Origin: Trichinella spiralis
Lineage: Eukaryota; Nematoda; Enoplea; Trichinellida; Trichinellidae
Assembly (NCBI GenBank): GCA_000181795.3
Contig: CM012955.1
Location: 12,146,004 to 12,210,003 of the forward strand
Length of the DNA: 64,000 bases
Reading direction: 5' to 3'
Notes under the pieces: model-generated
What the model saw: only the letters and a program-made list of their open reading frames with translations
Database searches by the model: none
What the model was told of the DNA's origin: nothing
Translations under genes and position numbers: made by a program
Shown here: positions 1 to 13,648 of the stretch, in pieces
Position numbering within the stretch: position 1 is the stretch's first letter
Layout: every line of letters starts with the position of its first letter

Positions 1-480
1 TTTATTTTTGGGAGAAAAAGGGGGAGGCCCAAATATAAAATTTTTTTCCAAAGAAAAAAATTTCCCAAATTTTACAAATTTTGGTGTTGTGTGTAAAAAA
101 AAAAACACAATATAAAAAATTGTAGGGTAAACAATATATTTTTAAAGAGAGAATTGTGCTTATTTCCAAAAAAATTGTTTCTTCCATGGGGCCAAAAAAA
201 ATTGGGCCAGTTCCATTTTTCTGCCCGTTTGAAAAGGAGAATTTTGGTGGATGGGGCCAAATTTCCCCCTGTTGTTTTTAATATTATCCCAGTTGGCCCA
301 ATTTCCAGGGGGGGGATTTATTTTCCCCAATTTACCTTTTAGGTTTGGAACTGAAACCTTTTGGAAAACCAGTTTTCTTTTTTTCAAATATAAAAACTAT
401 AAACAAATCAAAAAACCAGTTCCAAATTTGGAAACCCAAATTTTTTCGCCCCATTTTTATCAAATTTCAAAAAAATCATC
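1..480. other. Homopolymer-swollen, low-quality-looking sequence at the window edge
   Basis: Nearly every base sits in a run of two or more, with runs of up to eight or nine A, T or G, and words such as ggggcca, cccaaat and ttccaaat recur in both orientations. The texture stops abruptly near 480 and normal AT-rich sequence follows. No gene is supported here; the open frames on both strands are low-complexity. It looks like a poor-quality contig end or a simple-sequence block rather than functional DNA. Confidence 0.55.
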
Positions 481-1079
481 GATTGATGTTTATTGAAAAT
501 TTACATACCTATAATTGCCACACACTTGCTTGTGGTAATCACGACATTATTTATAATACGCCGCAGTTTCTGTCAAGCATGGATTATGTTCCTCTGTACG
601 TACTGGTGGATTCCTCTACAGATTCGAACAAATACCATGTATGAGCGCAATAATTTGACATCAATTGTGAATTCATTTATTTCCCTTGCATTCGTAATGA
701 AGTTTCACCCTGGGCGACTACATATTATACTAATTATGCAAATGCGGATTGCATAGTTGTTACTCAGCGAAAGTACAATCAAATACCCATCCACACAGGT
801 TGTATCAATCAGATGGGTAATCATTGAAAGACATGGTAATTAGGATCGCATTTCATGAAATGTTTGCTTTTCAACAATCAGAACAGTTACAGAGTAAACG
901 TTTTGATTCGACCAATAAATTGTTATTTGACTGCAATAATTTTAGAAATTCAATTCAACCGATGATAAAAAAAACGATATATTAGTAGAAATCTAATATG
1001 TTTGATATAAAAAATGTCTCAAGTGGAGAAATTGGTAATCATTGCTGTCGTAGAAAGAGAGTTAGTGATGGGCAAATTT
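481..1079. other. Non-coding AT-rich stretch, nothing recognised
   Basis: Unique-looking AT-rich sequence between the swollen edge and the tandem repeat. Short open frames (for example 493-756 +) have no recognisable domain. I see no RNA gene or clear regulatory site. Confidence 0.4.
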
Positions 1080-2210
1080 CGCGTTTTTTAAGATATGCAG
1101 TAGAGAAATTTAGAGTCCATTTATTTCACAACTTCTGGTTAATTTCTAAACGGACATTGCATCACAGTATCGGTAATCATTGTGTATGTCCGGAAATCAA
1201 CCGAACTTTAAATTGCCAAAACAGTACTTGCCCATTTTTCGCAAAAACACCCATCTCCTTAGTTGGTGAGATTTCAAAGGTACGAGAAGAACCTTGAAAT
1301 CCAGAAATGCCCTTTTTGGGCATCCGTCGATCTGAAATGATTAGAGAAGTACGACAAACTTATCCCTGCGGGTCCTGATTGCGTATTTCTCGAGATTTCC
1401 CAAATCAAATGTCTCGCTTACCTATGTATGAAGATGTGCATAGCGGCAGCTTTGGAAGCCCAATATTCCACTACTACTGGGCAGATTTCACCCAATCTTA
1501 TCATAACATTGTCATTAATCATTGCGAATGCATGAAAAAGGCGAATTTTGAAAAGTAAATTTTCGCCGTTTTTGGAAAAAAGTAAGTTTATAAGCTCATG
1601 AAATTTGCAATTTTCGAGAAAATCTTTGGAAACCAAAAATAGACGTCATGGGCATCAATCGATCGGTAATAATTGGAGAAGTACAACAAACTTATCTCCG
1701 CTGTTCCTAGTTGCATAGTTGTCGAGATATCTCAAAAATGTGGCTCGCTTGCCTATGCATTTAGGTAGGCAAAGTGCCATCAACTTTAGAAGCAGATAAT
1801 TGCAAACCTAATTGACAGTTTCAGGTTGAAATTTGCATAGCACTGCCAATAATCAATGTGAATAATTGTCTGTGAAAAAAGGGCAAATTTAGATAAAATT
1901 TTTTTCTCCGTTTTTCAGTAAAAAAGCAAGTCTAGAGCCCAAGAAATTTCGCAACTTTTGAGTAAAACCTTACACTCCAAAAATGGACTTTATGGGTATC
2001 GGTCGATCGGAAATAATTAGTGGAGTACAGCAAACATGTGCCGGCGGTGCCCGGTCGCCTATTTCTTGAGATATTGCGAAGAAACTGGGAAGCTGACCTG
2101 TGTATTGAATTAGGCAATATGCCAAATTTAGAGCCCATTTGGCTTGGCAATTTCCCTTGGAACTTTGCATAATACTATCAATAGTCAATGTGAATAATGA
2201 ATTATCAATC
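1080..2210. repeat. Decayed tandem repeat, period 332-342 bp, three to four copies
   Basis: The anchor word taatcattg and its variants occur at 1174, 1516, 1850 and 2182, spaced 342, 334 and 332 bp. A second anchor, tcgatc preceded by gggcatc or gggtatc, occurs near 1326, 1658 and 2002, spaced 332 and 344 bp. Between anchors the units share gagaagtac-a-caaact, the stretch ending in cgagat--c-caaa, and gctcgcttgcctatg-at with its variants. Copies are clearly related but heavily diverged. The frames are not conserved between copies, so it reads as an old satellite-like array rather than a gene. Confidence 0.7.
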
Positions 2211-4424
2211 AAAAAGTTTGTCATTAGAGGTGTACAACGCTTTTGCTACTATTCAAGCCTATCCTGTAGCGAATGCAACAACGGTGTTGATGTTGATTTG
2301 ATTGCTGAAAAGTTGCTTGAATTCTTCGAGCAAAACGCTGTACCGATGAGCTTTGGCCTCGGCTACATTCACTTCACCGTTGCCGGTGTTGCAGTGATGC
2401 ATGAACTGCAGCATTATTGAAGATTAATTTGAGAAAGTTAGAATGCTGATGACCTGTGGGGTTTTGCTTTAAGCTGTTCATGCGGTTTAAATTTGCATAA
2501 TCAATACGACAAGTGGTATGGTGCAATATGTCCATATTTAGTAATGTACTAAAAATGTAAATCGTGTATAAAAGAGAAACTATTTTGAAAGTGAATGTAA
2601 TTTTGTAATTGCTTTATTTTGTCGCATTTCATCAGTTTTGGAATTTAAAATTATTAATATATGAAGTAATCTGTTGTATACATGCAGCAGAATGAGCGTT
2701 TGCAAAATTTTTGAAAGCTGTGTAATTTAATTTCATCAAAGTATGGAATCATCTACAAAAGTGGTCTAAGTATTCACCCCTAGAAATAAATCAAATAATG
2801 TGGAATAATTTCCCTTTTCCATACATTCACTGTGCTTTGTAATTGAGATGATTTTCCATTATCTGGTTGATAATAATGTATGTTGTGGGTTTCTTTTCCA
2901 ACTGGCTAATAATGAGAGAAATGAAAACGTCAGTAACTTCTATATTGGCAAATTCTGAATTACTGAAAAATTTGCTTGGATAATTTTTACATTTTGTAAA
3001 TTTAAATTTTTATTTTCAAAAATTTTCATGTAAAATATTGTTTTTTAAAATTTTGAAAAATTTTCAAAAAAAGTGTGCACTCGAAATGAAATGAGATAAA
3101 ATAAGTTGTACATTTTGCTGATATTGGAAGTTTTCTTTTCGCAAAATAAAGCGCTATCAGTGCCTAAGCAATGCGATTTGCAAGATGAAATTTTCTCCAC
3201 AAACTTATCATTTAATATTGCATTTGTTAATTTAATTTTATAAACGTATTTTAGTCCTTTTCTATTTTTCAAATTGAAAAAGCAGGCAAATTTTTATAAA
3301 CTAGCTATTCTAAAATTGCTTAATTATTTTTTAATGTTATTATTGTGTAATTAATTTAATGAACAAACAGGAGAAATTTGATTAATTGAACATGGCCGTT
3401 GTTTTATTGTAAATGGCAATTTCAGCTCTGTTGCCAGTGCAGTTGGTTACAATAGCATTGTGGCACATATTAATTTGATTTATTATAATAGTATCAAATT
3501 TTAATTTTATCAAAATAAAGCAAATACTCAATCACATAACTGTCAAATAACGATGTTGATGAGTTTATGATTATTATGATTATGATTATAATTATAATTA
3601 TGATTATTATGAAATAAATTTGAAATGTAAAATTTTTCAATATGTACATCAAATGTTCATACCAATAACTGAGCATCTTCTTCTTCTTCTTCTTCTTCTT
3701 CTCATAAACTGCTACGGTGAGTGAATTTGAATAGCGGTTAAGAATAAACGCCCACTTTTACAAAGGTCATCTTTTAATGCAAATCATTGAGACGACATTG
3801 ATGTTTGCCGATGGAAATTGTCATTTGAATAAAAGTGTGGCCAATTTTCCAGTTTGAACAAACCGACGGCTATTTTCCATCCACCATGGCGAGGTCGCAG
3901 TGGACAATTTTACCATTTAGCTACAAAGTCCAAAAAGACCGCCGCTACAGTGACCATGATTACTTATTGTTGAAATGTTGTTGCTACTTTTCTGCCACAC
4001 TTTGTCAGGTTTGTTCTGTACAAAAGGATCTGTTACTGACAACTCCATACGGCATTTCGCAAGAAGCTCAAATCAACCGTGCTTTTCTTTTCCATTCAAT
4101 TGAATTATCACTTCTTCTACCCAGCCAGCAAAACTGCTGTAAACAAGCAACTACAAATCACAAAAGCACAAAGTGATGCACTGTTGTTGCTTCTTTCAAG
4201 AACCGCCAGCACAACGAACATACTGAATATGTAAATGACTGTAAATAAAAATATAGCCAAATTAAACATTCATCACTGTTTTGAATTATCCTATCATATA
4301 TGTCAATTTATGAAATTTCATGTTATTTTATTTTCGCTGAAATTTGTTGAATAAGTTTTGTTTAATTCCATTTATGACTATTGAGAAAATATCAATGATA
4401 CTTATACTTTTTCAATTATATTTG
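2211..4424. other. Intergenic DNA downstream of the repeat
   Basis: No supported gene. A slightly GC-richer patch at about 2230-2420 keeps an open frame, and a 113-codon frame lies at 3835-4176 (+), but neither resembles a family I know or has splice or start context. A (CTT)n run lies at 3677-3702, and an ATT/ATA-rich run at about 3565-3612. Confidence 0.4.
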
Positions 4425-4430
4425 TTTATT
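4425..4430 (-). terminator. Candidate poly(A) signal for the Rx-like gene
   Basis: The plus strand reads tttatt, which is AATAAA on the minus strand, 110 nt beyond the stop codon that ends at 4540. Position and sense fit 3'-end formation. No cDNA evidence is available, and AATAAA is common by chance in DNA this AT-rich. Confidence 0.4.
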
Positions 4431-4539
4431 ACTCAGTATGAATTAATAAAATATGAACCCTGTGCAAATGGTGCAAAAAGCAACGATGAAGAAAATTTTC
4501 AAATTTAGCGGAATACCAATTTCAAGAGTACTGATTGAT

Positions 4540-7500
4540 TTATGCAGCGGTAAATTGAAACGGATCGTCACTGTGCAAGAACGGTTTTGGAGGTGCCATA
4601 CTGTAAAAGTAAGAAGTGCGCGAAGCAGGATTTGGTTTGAGTGGATTAAAATTGACACTTGTTGGTGCAGCCAAAACCATCGGCGGTCCAATTGTTAGCC
4701 GCGGATTTATACTAGGTCCGACGAGAACATTTGTCATCATCGACAGTTCTTCACGATCACTTGAACGTGCCAATCCATTTGACATGGGCTCCATTTCGTA
4801 TGAGCACGACGAACTAAGTGGTGGAAGCAAGCCCCACGCATCCAAAGATGGAAACAGACACCCTGCTGGTTTTGGTGGAATTGGCGGTAATTCTTCTTGA
4901 CATCTCAATTCCATTTTTTCTTGTCTCCGCCATTTGGCACGCCTGTTTTGAAACCACACCTACAACCGTATATCCATTAGCCACATTTTACTTTTTTCAA
5001 ATTAACATTCAACACAAACACTTTTCTAATTTACATTTATCAACCTTATTCCAAAACTAGCAAATATGGAACAGTCTATCTGCATATTTTCCAAGTAGAC
5101 ATTAAAACGGTCATTTTTATCACTTCCTTTTAATTTGCACAAATTTTTTTCCTATCTGCACGATGATTTCAACGTTTCAATGTCCAAATAAATGTTGAAC
5201 TTGTAACGCGGCTTTTATTAGATTCTTGATTCACTTTAGAATTGAACACCCTTGATATGTAATAATTGTACGCTGGACTTTCTAAATTACATTAGAACGC
5301 ATTTTACCAAGGTGTCCAGTTGCCTCGTGATGGTCGCCATTAATCATTGTCAATATCAATTTTAAACTAATTAGTCAGTGGAAAATAAATATCTACAATG
5401 CATGCTTGAAAACAAACTGATGCGTATGCAAAAATAGGATCTTTTTTTACTCACCATACATTTGATTTTTAAAGCAGAAATTATAATTATAAAAGACAAA
5501 ATTAAAAAAAAAAGAAATTTCAATATTCATAAACAAATGATCAATTGAAGTCATATTTAAAAAATTAATAACTCCAATGATCATCATGAGCGACTAATAA
5601 TGAAATACATTCTTACTTGCAAATGAACATGTAAACTGATAATTTTCTTTTTATCATATGTATGTACAAAAAATTTATTTTTTCCATTAAATAGTTCCCG
5701 TGTAATTCATAGTTACATAATATAAATGCACTGATATTTGTTTTTTGACTTTAATCTGATTTCTATAATGCAAACAAATATTGGAAATATTCCACATCAG
5801 GACCAACAAGGACAGCTTTATGTAATAAGATGGAAAATAAATTTAAATTTGTGCATTCAGTGTATGATGTATGAACATTACTGATGATTAAAAAAGAATT
5901 GAAACAGCAACTATTATAAATTGCAAACAATTTCCATTGATTTCATCACTTTGAGCAATTTTTGTCAGAAGCATTTCCGGCTCGTTTAAAAGTGAAGTTA
6001 CTTTCTGTTGTGGCTTTTAGCTTAATCACTTTTGGTAAACCCAGCAAATGTTTCGTAAAAATTAAACGTGAATAAAGAAAAATAGCACAACAATTGTAAA
6101 AAGCGATCAATTCATCTAGCCACCACGTTTACCGACTGGCCGCATTCCAAAATTGGTTCTGATATAGGCACGCGTTGATCTTTGGGTTTTGTTGAATCAA
6201 GCGAAAAGATTGTTCTCTTCTGAACAATTTCAAAAATTTATGAACATTCCGCTTTCATTCATTCAACATTTACACGCTGCAGTGGAGCATTTTTTGTTTT
6301 CAACATTTGGAAAACTTGTGAACAGTTTGCAAAAGTATAGCAACTGCTGATGATGACTTTCTTCGCTTTTAGCCTGATAAATTTACTCCATTGACAGTGA
6401 TGTTTTTGCTTGTCAATGTTCGAACTTTGACCTATTTCAACGTCATTTGTCATTTGGAATTTCAGTTAAACTGTAACGCTTGCATTGTTAAGGAAAAAGC
6501 TCCTACTTCCTAAACGTGCCTGTAGCAGAATCTAATCTATTCATCATCATTGACTGATAAACGTGAACTCGTCACTGTTGACGGTATAATAAATCATAAC
6601 AAAAGAAAACTGAACTGTGCTATTCATTAGGCCATTAAGAAACTGTTGCATAACCAATTTTATTCTTCTGTGCAACAGTAACGCGTTAAAATTATGCTTA
6701 CTGTATAGTTAGATTGAAATAATTTTTCAAATCAACAATACAAATAACCCACTGCATAACTAAATAATTATTTTAATAATAATAATAATATGAAGAAGAA
6801 AAAGAAGAAGAAGAATTTTATTTTCTTTTCGTTTCATTTCTTTTTCTACTTTTATATTATTTAGATACTGCACACAAAACGTGAAATTTAAGCATTTCTG
6901 AACAAACTGCAACACGTGCATAATGTAAGGAAAATGATTCAACACTATTTTTAATATCATATAACTGATCAAAAAAATTAACTACTCACTGTAATTTCAT
7001 TCAAACAAAAAAAGAACAAACTATTGCAAAATAAGCACTAATTCTCATTCAAAAATTACTTTCTGATTATTTTGCAGGGCATAATTTTCAACTGTGAATT
7101 GATATATATATATATCAATGAATATATATGTATATATGACAAAAAACACTATATTCAATGCTAATTGGACTTAATAAAAATGCAATGAAAAATAGCAAAT
7201 TTGATCATTTCTTGCAGATAATGGAGAAAAAAGAACACTGTTGACCCTGCAAAGAACAAGGTTAGGGTTGTCGCAGGTGCAGATTAGATTTTCCGACATG
7301 GCTGTTAATAGCAACAGTTAGAAAAAAGTCAGCTGCCTTAGGCTTTTAAAAGCCGGCTTGGTAGGACACTCGAGAAAACAATTCACGCTGATCACGATAA
7401 ATGGCTGGGAAAGAGCGGCCAGTCATTATTTGCCTTTTATCAAAGGTCGAATGGGGTAAACGGATTAGTTTATTACTTCTACTCGAATGCTAAATGTGAC

Positions 7501-9457
7501 CGTCTTTTGATCGGGCAGGTGCTAAAAGGAATTTTTTTTGCTTAACCAGGTCGACCAAGTAATGGCCACCCGTACTTCTTTTCCAATTTCAAAATATCAA
7601 GACAGACAAATCAGAACTAGCCTGCTGACAGGTCCTTTTTGGACAATTGTCCAAAAGCTATTCTTGCGTTAAATGATTTCTATACAACAATTTTCACCTT
7701 CTGAGTTCCGCGACCGCGTCCATCGCCCCGGGCTTATCTACAGTACTTCTGTCATTATCTTTCCTTATTTCAACTGATAAATTCATATCTATTCACACTA
7801 ATTTTCTGCCACAATGCCATGCTTAATGGATGTATCAATTCTTTTCTTATTCGCTCATTTTACACTGTATTCATCATTTAATGTGCAACTGTTAAATCAC
7901 TAAAAATTATAATGCTTTGATTTTTTAATTTATCAATTAAATTCTGACAAATTGTATTATTGAAATTTTAACAACTGCACGCAAAATATGCTCAAGCGGT
8001 CCTGTCTACTGCAAAATTTTGCTAAGAATAAGTTCGAGTTTTGCATTACACACGCTGTAGCAATTTCCAACCAACAAAATGCTATATTAATGAATCTGTG
8101 CGCTTCTAATGGAAATTTGTTGAAGAAATTCTCCTTCACAGTTTTTATCTTTCATTTAAATTGCGTTGTTTTTACTGCCTATTTTCAACTCTTACCTGGA
8201 CTCGTATTTCTGGTAAATTTATCTTCAGAGCCAACGCTTCCCGAGTGTACACATCTGGATAGTGAGACTTTTCAAATGCTCTTTCTAATTCATGCAACTG
8301 AAATGTTGTGAATGTGGTGCGATTGCGACGAATTTTTCCACTCGGCTTTTGTTCATCTGGAGTATCAGGCGGATTCGCTTCAGCAGGCAAAATCCCCTTC
8401 GATGCAACCTTCTTTACTGGTGTTTTTTCTATTCGCTCTTCATCAATGACAGCGCGACGTTTGTTGTGGTCTGAAACATTCTTTTCTAATTGAAATTTAT
8501 CACTTTTCAATGAACACAAGAAACAGGTGCTGCATTTGCTTTGCAAAATGCAAACATGGTGTTAAATTTACTACTTGAGCAAGAAATGAAAATTTGCAAT
8601 AACCTTTCATCGATATTGTTTTCATGAAAATACAAAAATGTACATATTACTCCTAACTGTATGTATAGACATATTTAAATATGATCTATTTAAAATTTCT
8701 TTCCACAAAAATTCTCAAGTTTCAACTTTTTTAAAAATTTATTATGCTTAATAGACATATTGTTGAACAATCTAGAAAGTTGCAACTCTGTCAAGCTTCT
8801 ACATATGATATCCATGTCAATTGCAAGTAGCGTTCATTAGGTAAACAAATTTTAATGTTACCATTTTTATGTACATAAAGAATACAATTTATCTGTGATA
8901 ACTTCTCAATTCAACTGCTAAAGGTACAAATCAAGAAATGATATTTAAGTTATTTGATAATGAAGTTCGCTTTCAAAAGTTTCTAATTCAAATGATACTA
9001 TAAATGAGTATTTTCACACTGAAACTATTTTGCAACCAGTAAGAATGCAATTATCATTGGTTACCTTATTTAATGGGTTTCAAAAATTGAATTTCAAAAT
9101 ATAAAACATCATAAAATATGAAATACATTTCATATCACTGTAATTAGTTGCAAAGTTTATCAGACACTCTCCTTGGTTTGTTATTTTATACAGTCTGCGA
9201 ATGAAAAACAACTTTCTACCAAAATCTATTAAAAGAACACTTTTAATAAATGTTATGTATTTTCTTTGAAAATTTCTAATTAATGAATGTCAAAAGAGAT
9301 CCAGCGTTAACGTCCCATTAAAATCCGCACCAAAACTTTAAGATTACTTACTGTCAGTGTTAACCTTTCGGTGAAGAATGGAATCGATCGAATAAAGTTT
9401 GGTCGTTTCAAAATTAGCTACATCAGCATCCGTTGATTCATTGAATTGGCTGGACAT
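4540..9457 (-). CDS. rx: Rx/Rax-type paired-like homeobox transcription factor
   Basis: Three exons are read on the minus strand: 9457-9352, 8470-8196 and 4959-4540. Phases close (106 + 275 + 420 nt) to give 266 residues, starting at MSSQF. Residues 82-141 form a homeodomain with [20 protein letters not shown] in helices 1-2 and [15 protein letters not shown] in helix 3, with Gln at position 50; this pattern is close to vertebrate Rax and fly Rx. An octapeptide-like YSIDSIL lies at residues 22-28, as in Rx proteins, where such motifs recruit Groucho-type co-repressors. The second intron falls between homeodomain codons 46 and 47, the usual paired-like site. No OAR motif is visible in the Pro/Ser-rich C-terminus, and there is no paired domain. 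It is likely nuclear and active in head or neuronal patterning. The family call is strong; exact orthology to Rx over other paired-like genes is likely but unproven. Confidence 0.9.
4960..8195 (-). other. Large Rx intron 2 (3.2 kb) with a GC-richer island
   Basis: The intron interrupts the homeodomain between Gln46 and Val47. Most of it is AT-rich with no coding signal. At 7200-7560 the base content becomes more balanced, with two CAGGTG E-boxes and an ATCAAAGG TCF/LEF-like word, unlike the flanks; this could be an enhancer but is unproven. A perfect AT palindrome with attgatatat arms lies at about 7099-7118. Confidence 0.45.
8471..9351 (-). other. Rx intron 1
   Basis: An 881-nt intron splits the codon after VNTD in phase 1. 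The donor is GTAAGT at 9351 and the acceptor is TTTCAG ending at 8471, both on the minus strand. The interior is AT-rich with no recognised element. Confidence 0.6.
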
Positions 9458-12400
9458 GATTTTTGAATGTTCTTTTTAGAAGAACAGAAATAGCTTGATG
9501 TGTTGCTCAACCGTTTGAAAGGGTCTATAAGTAAGCAACAGAAGAATTTTCAATAAGGCGGGCTGAATTATCAAATCAACCAATGATATTCACTGGTGAA
9601 CATGAAAAAGACCAATAATAAGGAGACCAATGGAAAACAGCAGTGTTAAGGCGTGCCGATGCATTAGTACTGTGTCAAATAAGACAGAAATTGTCTTCAG
9701 TTGGCAATAATCGGAGAGATTAACAAACTGTGCGCGTACGGCGTGTCTGAACCATCTGTTTGGTCGTTTCATTAATGGAAAGCGTCATTAACAAATTGGC
9801 TTTAATTGATGGTCGCTTAATCGAATTTGCCCGTGTACTTTGTTTCCCCAAGTCAACGCTACACCAGCTTTGCTGATTGCTTGTCAATAGCTAAATGTTG
9901 CAGGCCCCTTTGCGGTTGTGAAATCAGCAACGAAGTGGAAAAGTGGCTAACGCTAATTTTGGATGCAAGGTACAAGTGGTTCCAATCTTCTTCATCTGAA
10001 AAGTTTCAATAAAATATTTTAACGCTGTCATGAGCATCTATCTCATTTAACATACTTATTCAGGTGTATGTTCACTAAATTGTATGGTTTAGCTTTCGCC
10101 AGTCATAACTATACCCTGCAGTTGGTTCATTTTGTACAATTTATCCCCCCTTCAGTTTTTACACGAAAGTTCACATCATTAGCATTTACAACGAGTCCTC
10201 CTGTTATTATTTGAACTTTCATCATTTCATTTAACATTTAAACTCGTCACACAAGCAATCACACAAATAAATCATTTTAAAATGTTCATTAAAATAATAT
10301 TTACACAGACATACACACTATTGCAAAAGAAAAAATTTTCTGTTAATGTTTACAAACCTTGAATTTTCACTGCTCAAAAGTTGCTGCAAAGAAAGAAGAG
10401 AAAATAAAAAGTAAGAACGGAAATAAAGTAATAAACATTTCAAGGATGTTAGCCTTATTTTTCTTATCATCAGAAGTATAACAAAGCCAACTTTTGCTGC
10501 TGATAAATAGATGTCAAATGAATTTAGATGAATATCAACTATCAAGCAGGGGAAATCTTATTAAAATTTACATATTACTTGTGCTGAACATTTTGTGCTA
10601 ATTTCGTATTAAAAGTTAATTTCATTATAATTGGCAATGCACAAATATATGCAAATGATTCGTATGAATAAACAAAATTATAATAATTCTTATGTTTATC
10701 CAAAGCACTTTCAACAGCTTTCATTAGTAAAACTGATGGACATTTTTATTGTATTTATTTCCGTTTTTGAAAATATATAACAAACTGAAATTTCATTAGT
10801 TCATGTAAAAGAACAAAAAGCAATGGAAATTCACTAATGAAAAAGATTAAACTCTAAAATGAATTAAACAGAGAAATTGCACAGTGAACAACGAAACATT
10901 TAGTCAAACAAACATTTTCATTTTTACAATTTCTAAAAGTAATGAAAAGCATAACATTAAACTGCTGAACAAACCAACCATTCATTGATTTTTACTTACG
11001 CCTTATTCAAAAATAAATGAAACTAATAAAGCAGAAATAGTTTAATAATCAAAAAACCGTGTACAAAGCACAAATGCAATAAACAGACCGTGTATTTTTT
11101 TAAATATAAATTATAATAAAAAACAAATCCTTTTATTTCATTCATAGGTGTATTTTCACAAAATAAAGTTGAAAATCAATTACGGTGGTTGGAGAATTTT
11201 TAAATCTGACTTTGTAAGCAAACAATTTTCCAATTAAATTAACTGCAGAAATGAGATATTTCCAAAACTGCACTTAATTGCAAAGAAGAACATTTGGGAA
11301 AAAAACAAAATTAAGAATTTTTGCAATAATTAATAAAATTTTCTTTATGAACTTTTGAATTCAAAGAGTAAACTTGAATATTTGAATTCTAACAACTGAC
11401 AGAAAGAAGAAAAATAACAAATATCATAGAAAATGCGCTGCTACTGTTTCAGCGATAAAAAAAATTCTGCCGCTGTATGAAATGGCATATATTGAATTAA
11501 TAAAAAAAATACTGGCAATATTACTACTGATGGATTTGCATATTGCATAATAACGCGTATGTCATACAGAGACAGAAATAAAACACTGATTAATAATAAG
11601 CAATAAGTAAGTACACAATAAGCATACATCCATCAGTTGGTAATGTAGCGAGTGGAATGGTGATAGTTGCAATATGAAACCAAAACAACAAACAAAACTG
11701 TTGCACATTTAAAAAAATGCATTAATAGAATATGTAACGTTAAAAGTACTTTCTGAAAAAAACAGAGAATCATTTTGCTTAATTATTCACAAATAAACCG
11801 AATGTTTAAAATTTCATTTTCCAATTTTTTCAAAGCGTAAATGTTTGATTGTATTCTTAAATGAATTATTTTCAAATGCAGTAATTTGTAATTTGTAATT
11901 TTAATAAAAATGTTTTCCGCGAATGCATATGGGATTATAATTCGATGGAACAATGTATCGGCCATTGGCCATTGTCACTGAATGTACATTGTGTTGGCAT
12001 TAAACGGATCAGTGAACAATGATGAACGAATTAATTAAATTGAAATTAATTGATTACAAATGGAAGCACAATGAAGAAATATTTTTTCAACTTCACATAG
12101 TCTTCAATGGGTTATTTTATTTTTTCCTGAACTGAGAACACATTCATTGAAGACACTAATATAATATATCCACTTAAATGGTATTAATGTTCACCGACAA
12201 AATCAAATTTAATTCAATTCAAATTAAACTAACGGAATTCAATAAATTTTTACTGAATCTTCACTGTAAAACTGAAAAGTAATTACTATATTTGTTCAAA
12301 TAATTAATATGAAGTTCGTATTTTGGTTTTTTTAAATTTTTTCCCTATTTTTCAACACAGACAAGTTCCACGCTTTGATAAAGGAATTACTTCAAAAACA

Positions 12401-13648
12401 AGAATGCTAATTTTAACAACTTGCAGTGCAAAAAATCAAAATAATTATGTTAATTTCGTTATGAAAAAATATTCGTTACTTTCAGAAGAAACAGAATTGT
12501 ACAACAACGTGGCAGGTCGCATAATGCAATGCACTTCGCAGTGGAAAATGCGCAAATCAACTTATTGGACCGTAAAAGATAAATTATTATACAGTACGAA
12601 AGTAGATATTCCAAATGTTTGATAAAGATTCAGTGAACTGTACTGTATTTCTGTAACCATATGTGCAACAGTAAAATTTCAATTCGAACATTAAAAAAAT
12701 TTTTCAAACTACAATGCAGTACAAAATAATGAAATGGCACCACATTCATCAACTAACTAAATGATTTGGTGATTCATGAACCATAAAAATAATAAAAAAT
12801 ACAAAATCTGCTGGGCTATTTGCAAAAGCTTTTCGCTTGAAATCTACCAATGGTAAACAATTTTAAATTTAGTAATATCAGATACATTTAAAAAAATATA
12901 ATTTTCTTCACATGCGCAGACTTTCAAAAATGGATAAATTTTCTGAAGAACAATGTCAACAATTTCTCGTGAAACCATTTTTCCTGCTTATTCTTATCGA
13001 CATGGTTATAAGATATTGCTATTGCAAAAAGAGTTGCTGCAAAAAGCACTATTTTTTCACACAAAACAGACGACAGACAGTGTGTGTGTTTTGTAACTTT
13101 TCCATTCATTCCCAAAAATTCATTCAAATGCTTAATGTAAATAAATGTTTTGAAAATTAGATTTTGAAAGCACTTTCTTTTAGAAATATTTGCTATTATT
13201 CATGTTTTCAACTCCATCTACATCACAATCACAACGTCACAGAGGCAAGGTTTAATAAATCATCATTCTACACAGTACAACACGCATTGCAAGAAGGAAA
13301 CTTTTCATTACATATCATTTCCGTTAACAAGCAAATGTTGCATTCATCTAAACAATTAATTATAAGAGCATATATAATATATATCTATGATGAACAACAA
13401 TGAAAACAACAGAAGAAGAAGCCGCAATAACAAGATGATAATGATGTAAAATGAGAGAGAAACAACATCACACAAACAATGCAGATGTTGCACGTTTACA
13501 GTAAAAGTAAATTTAAGTAGTTGATATAAAAAATAAATAAATAAATAAATAAAATAAAAGCACGCGGCTTTCCACTGGTAAACAGTCAGTTGTAGACTGT
13601 GAACAGTAAAGAAATCACAAAAAAATAGAATAAAATAAAATTCACCCA
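9458..13648. other. 4.2-kb intergenic region between Rx and DNAJC16
   Basis: This is the upstream flank of the minus-strand Rx gene and the downstream flank of the minus-strand DNAJC16 gene. It is AT-rich throughout. Frames at 12323-12622 (+), 12912-13160 (+) and others carry no domain I recognise. An (AAAT)n run lies at about 13531-13557. Rx upstream control sequences are expected near 9460-10100, where the sequence is less AT-rich, but I cannot name sites with confidence. Confidence 0.4.

Noticed and set aside
2139-2420. 93-codon frame in a slightly GC-richer patch after the tandem repeat
   Set aside because: Its first half lies in the repeat and is not conserved between units. The second half matches no family I recall in any frame.
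3835-4176. 113-codon plus-strand frame
   Set aside because: No recognisable domain, codon pattern or splice context, and it lies in intergenic DNA.
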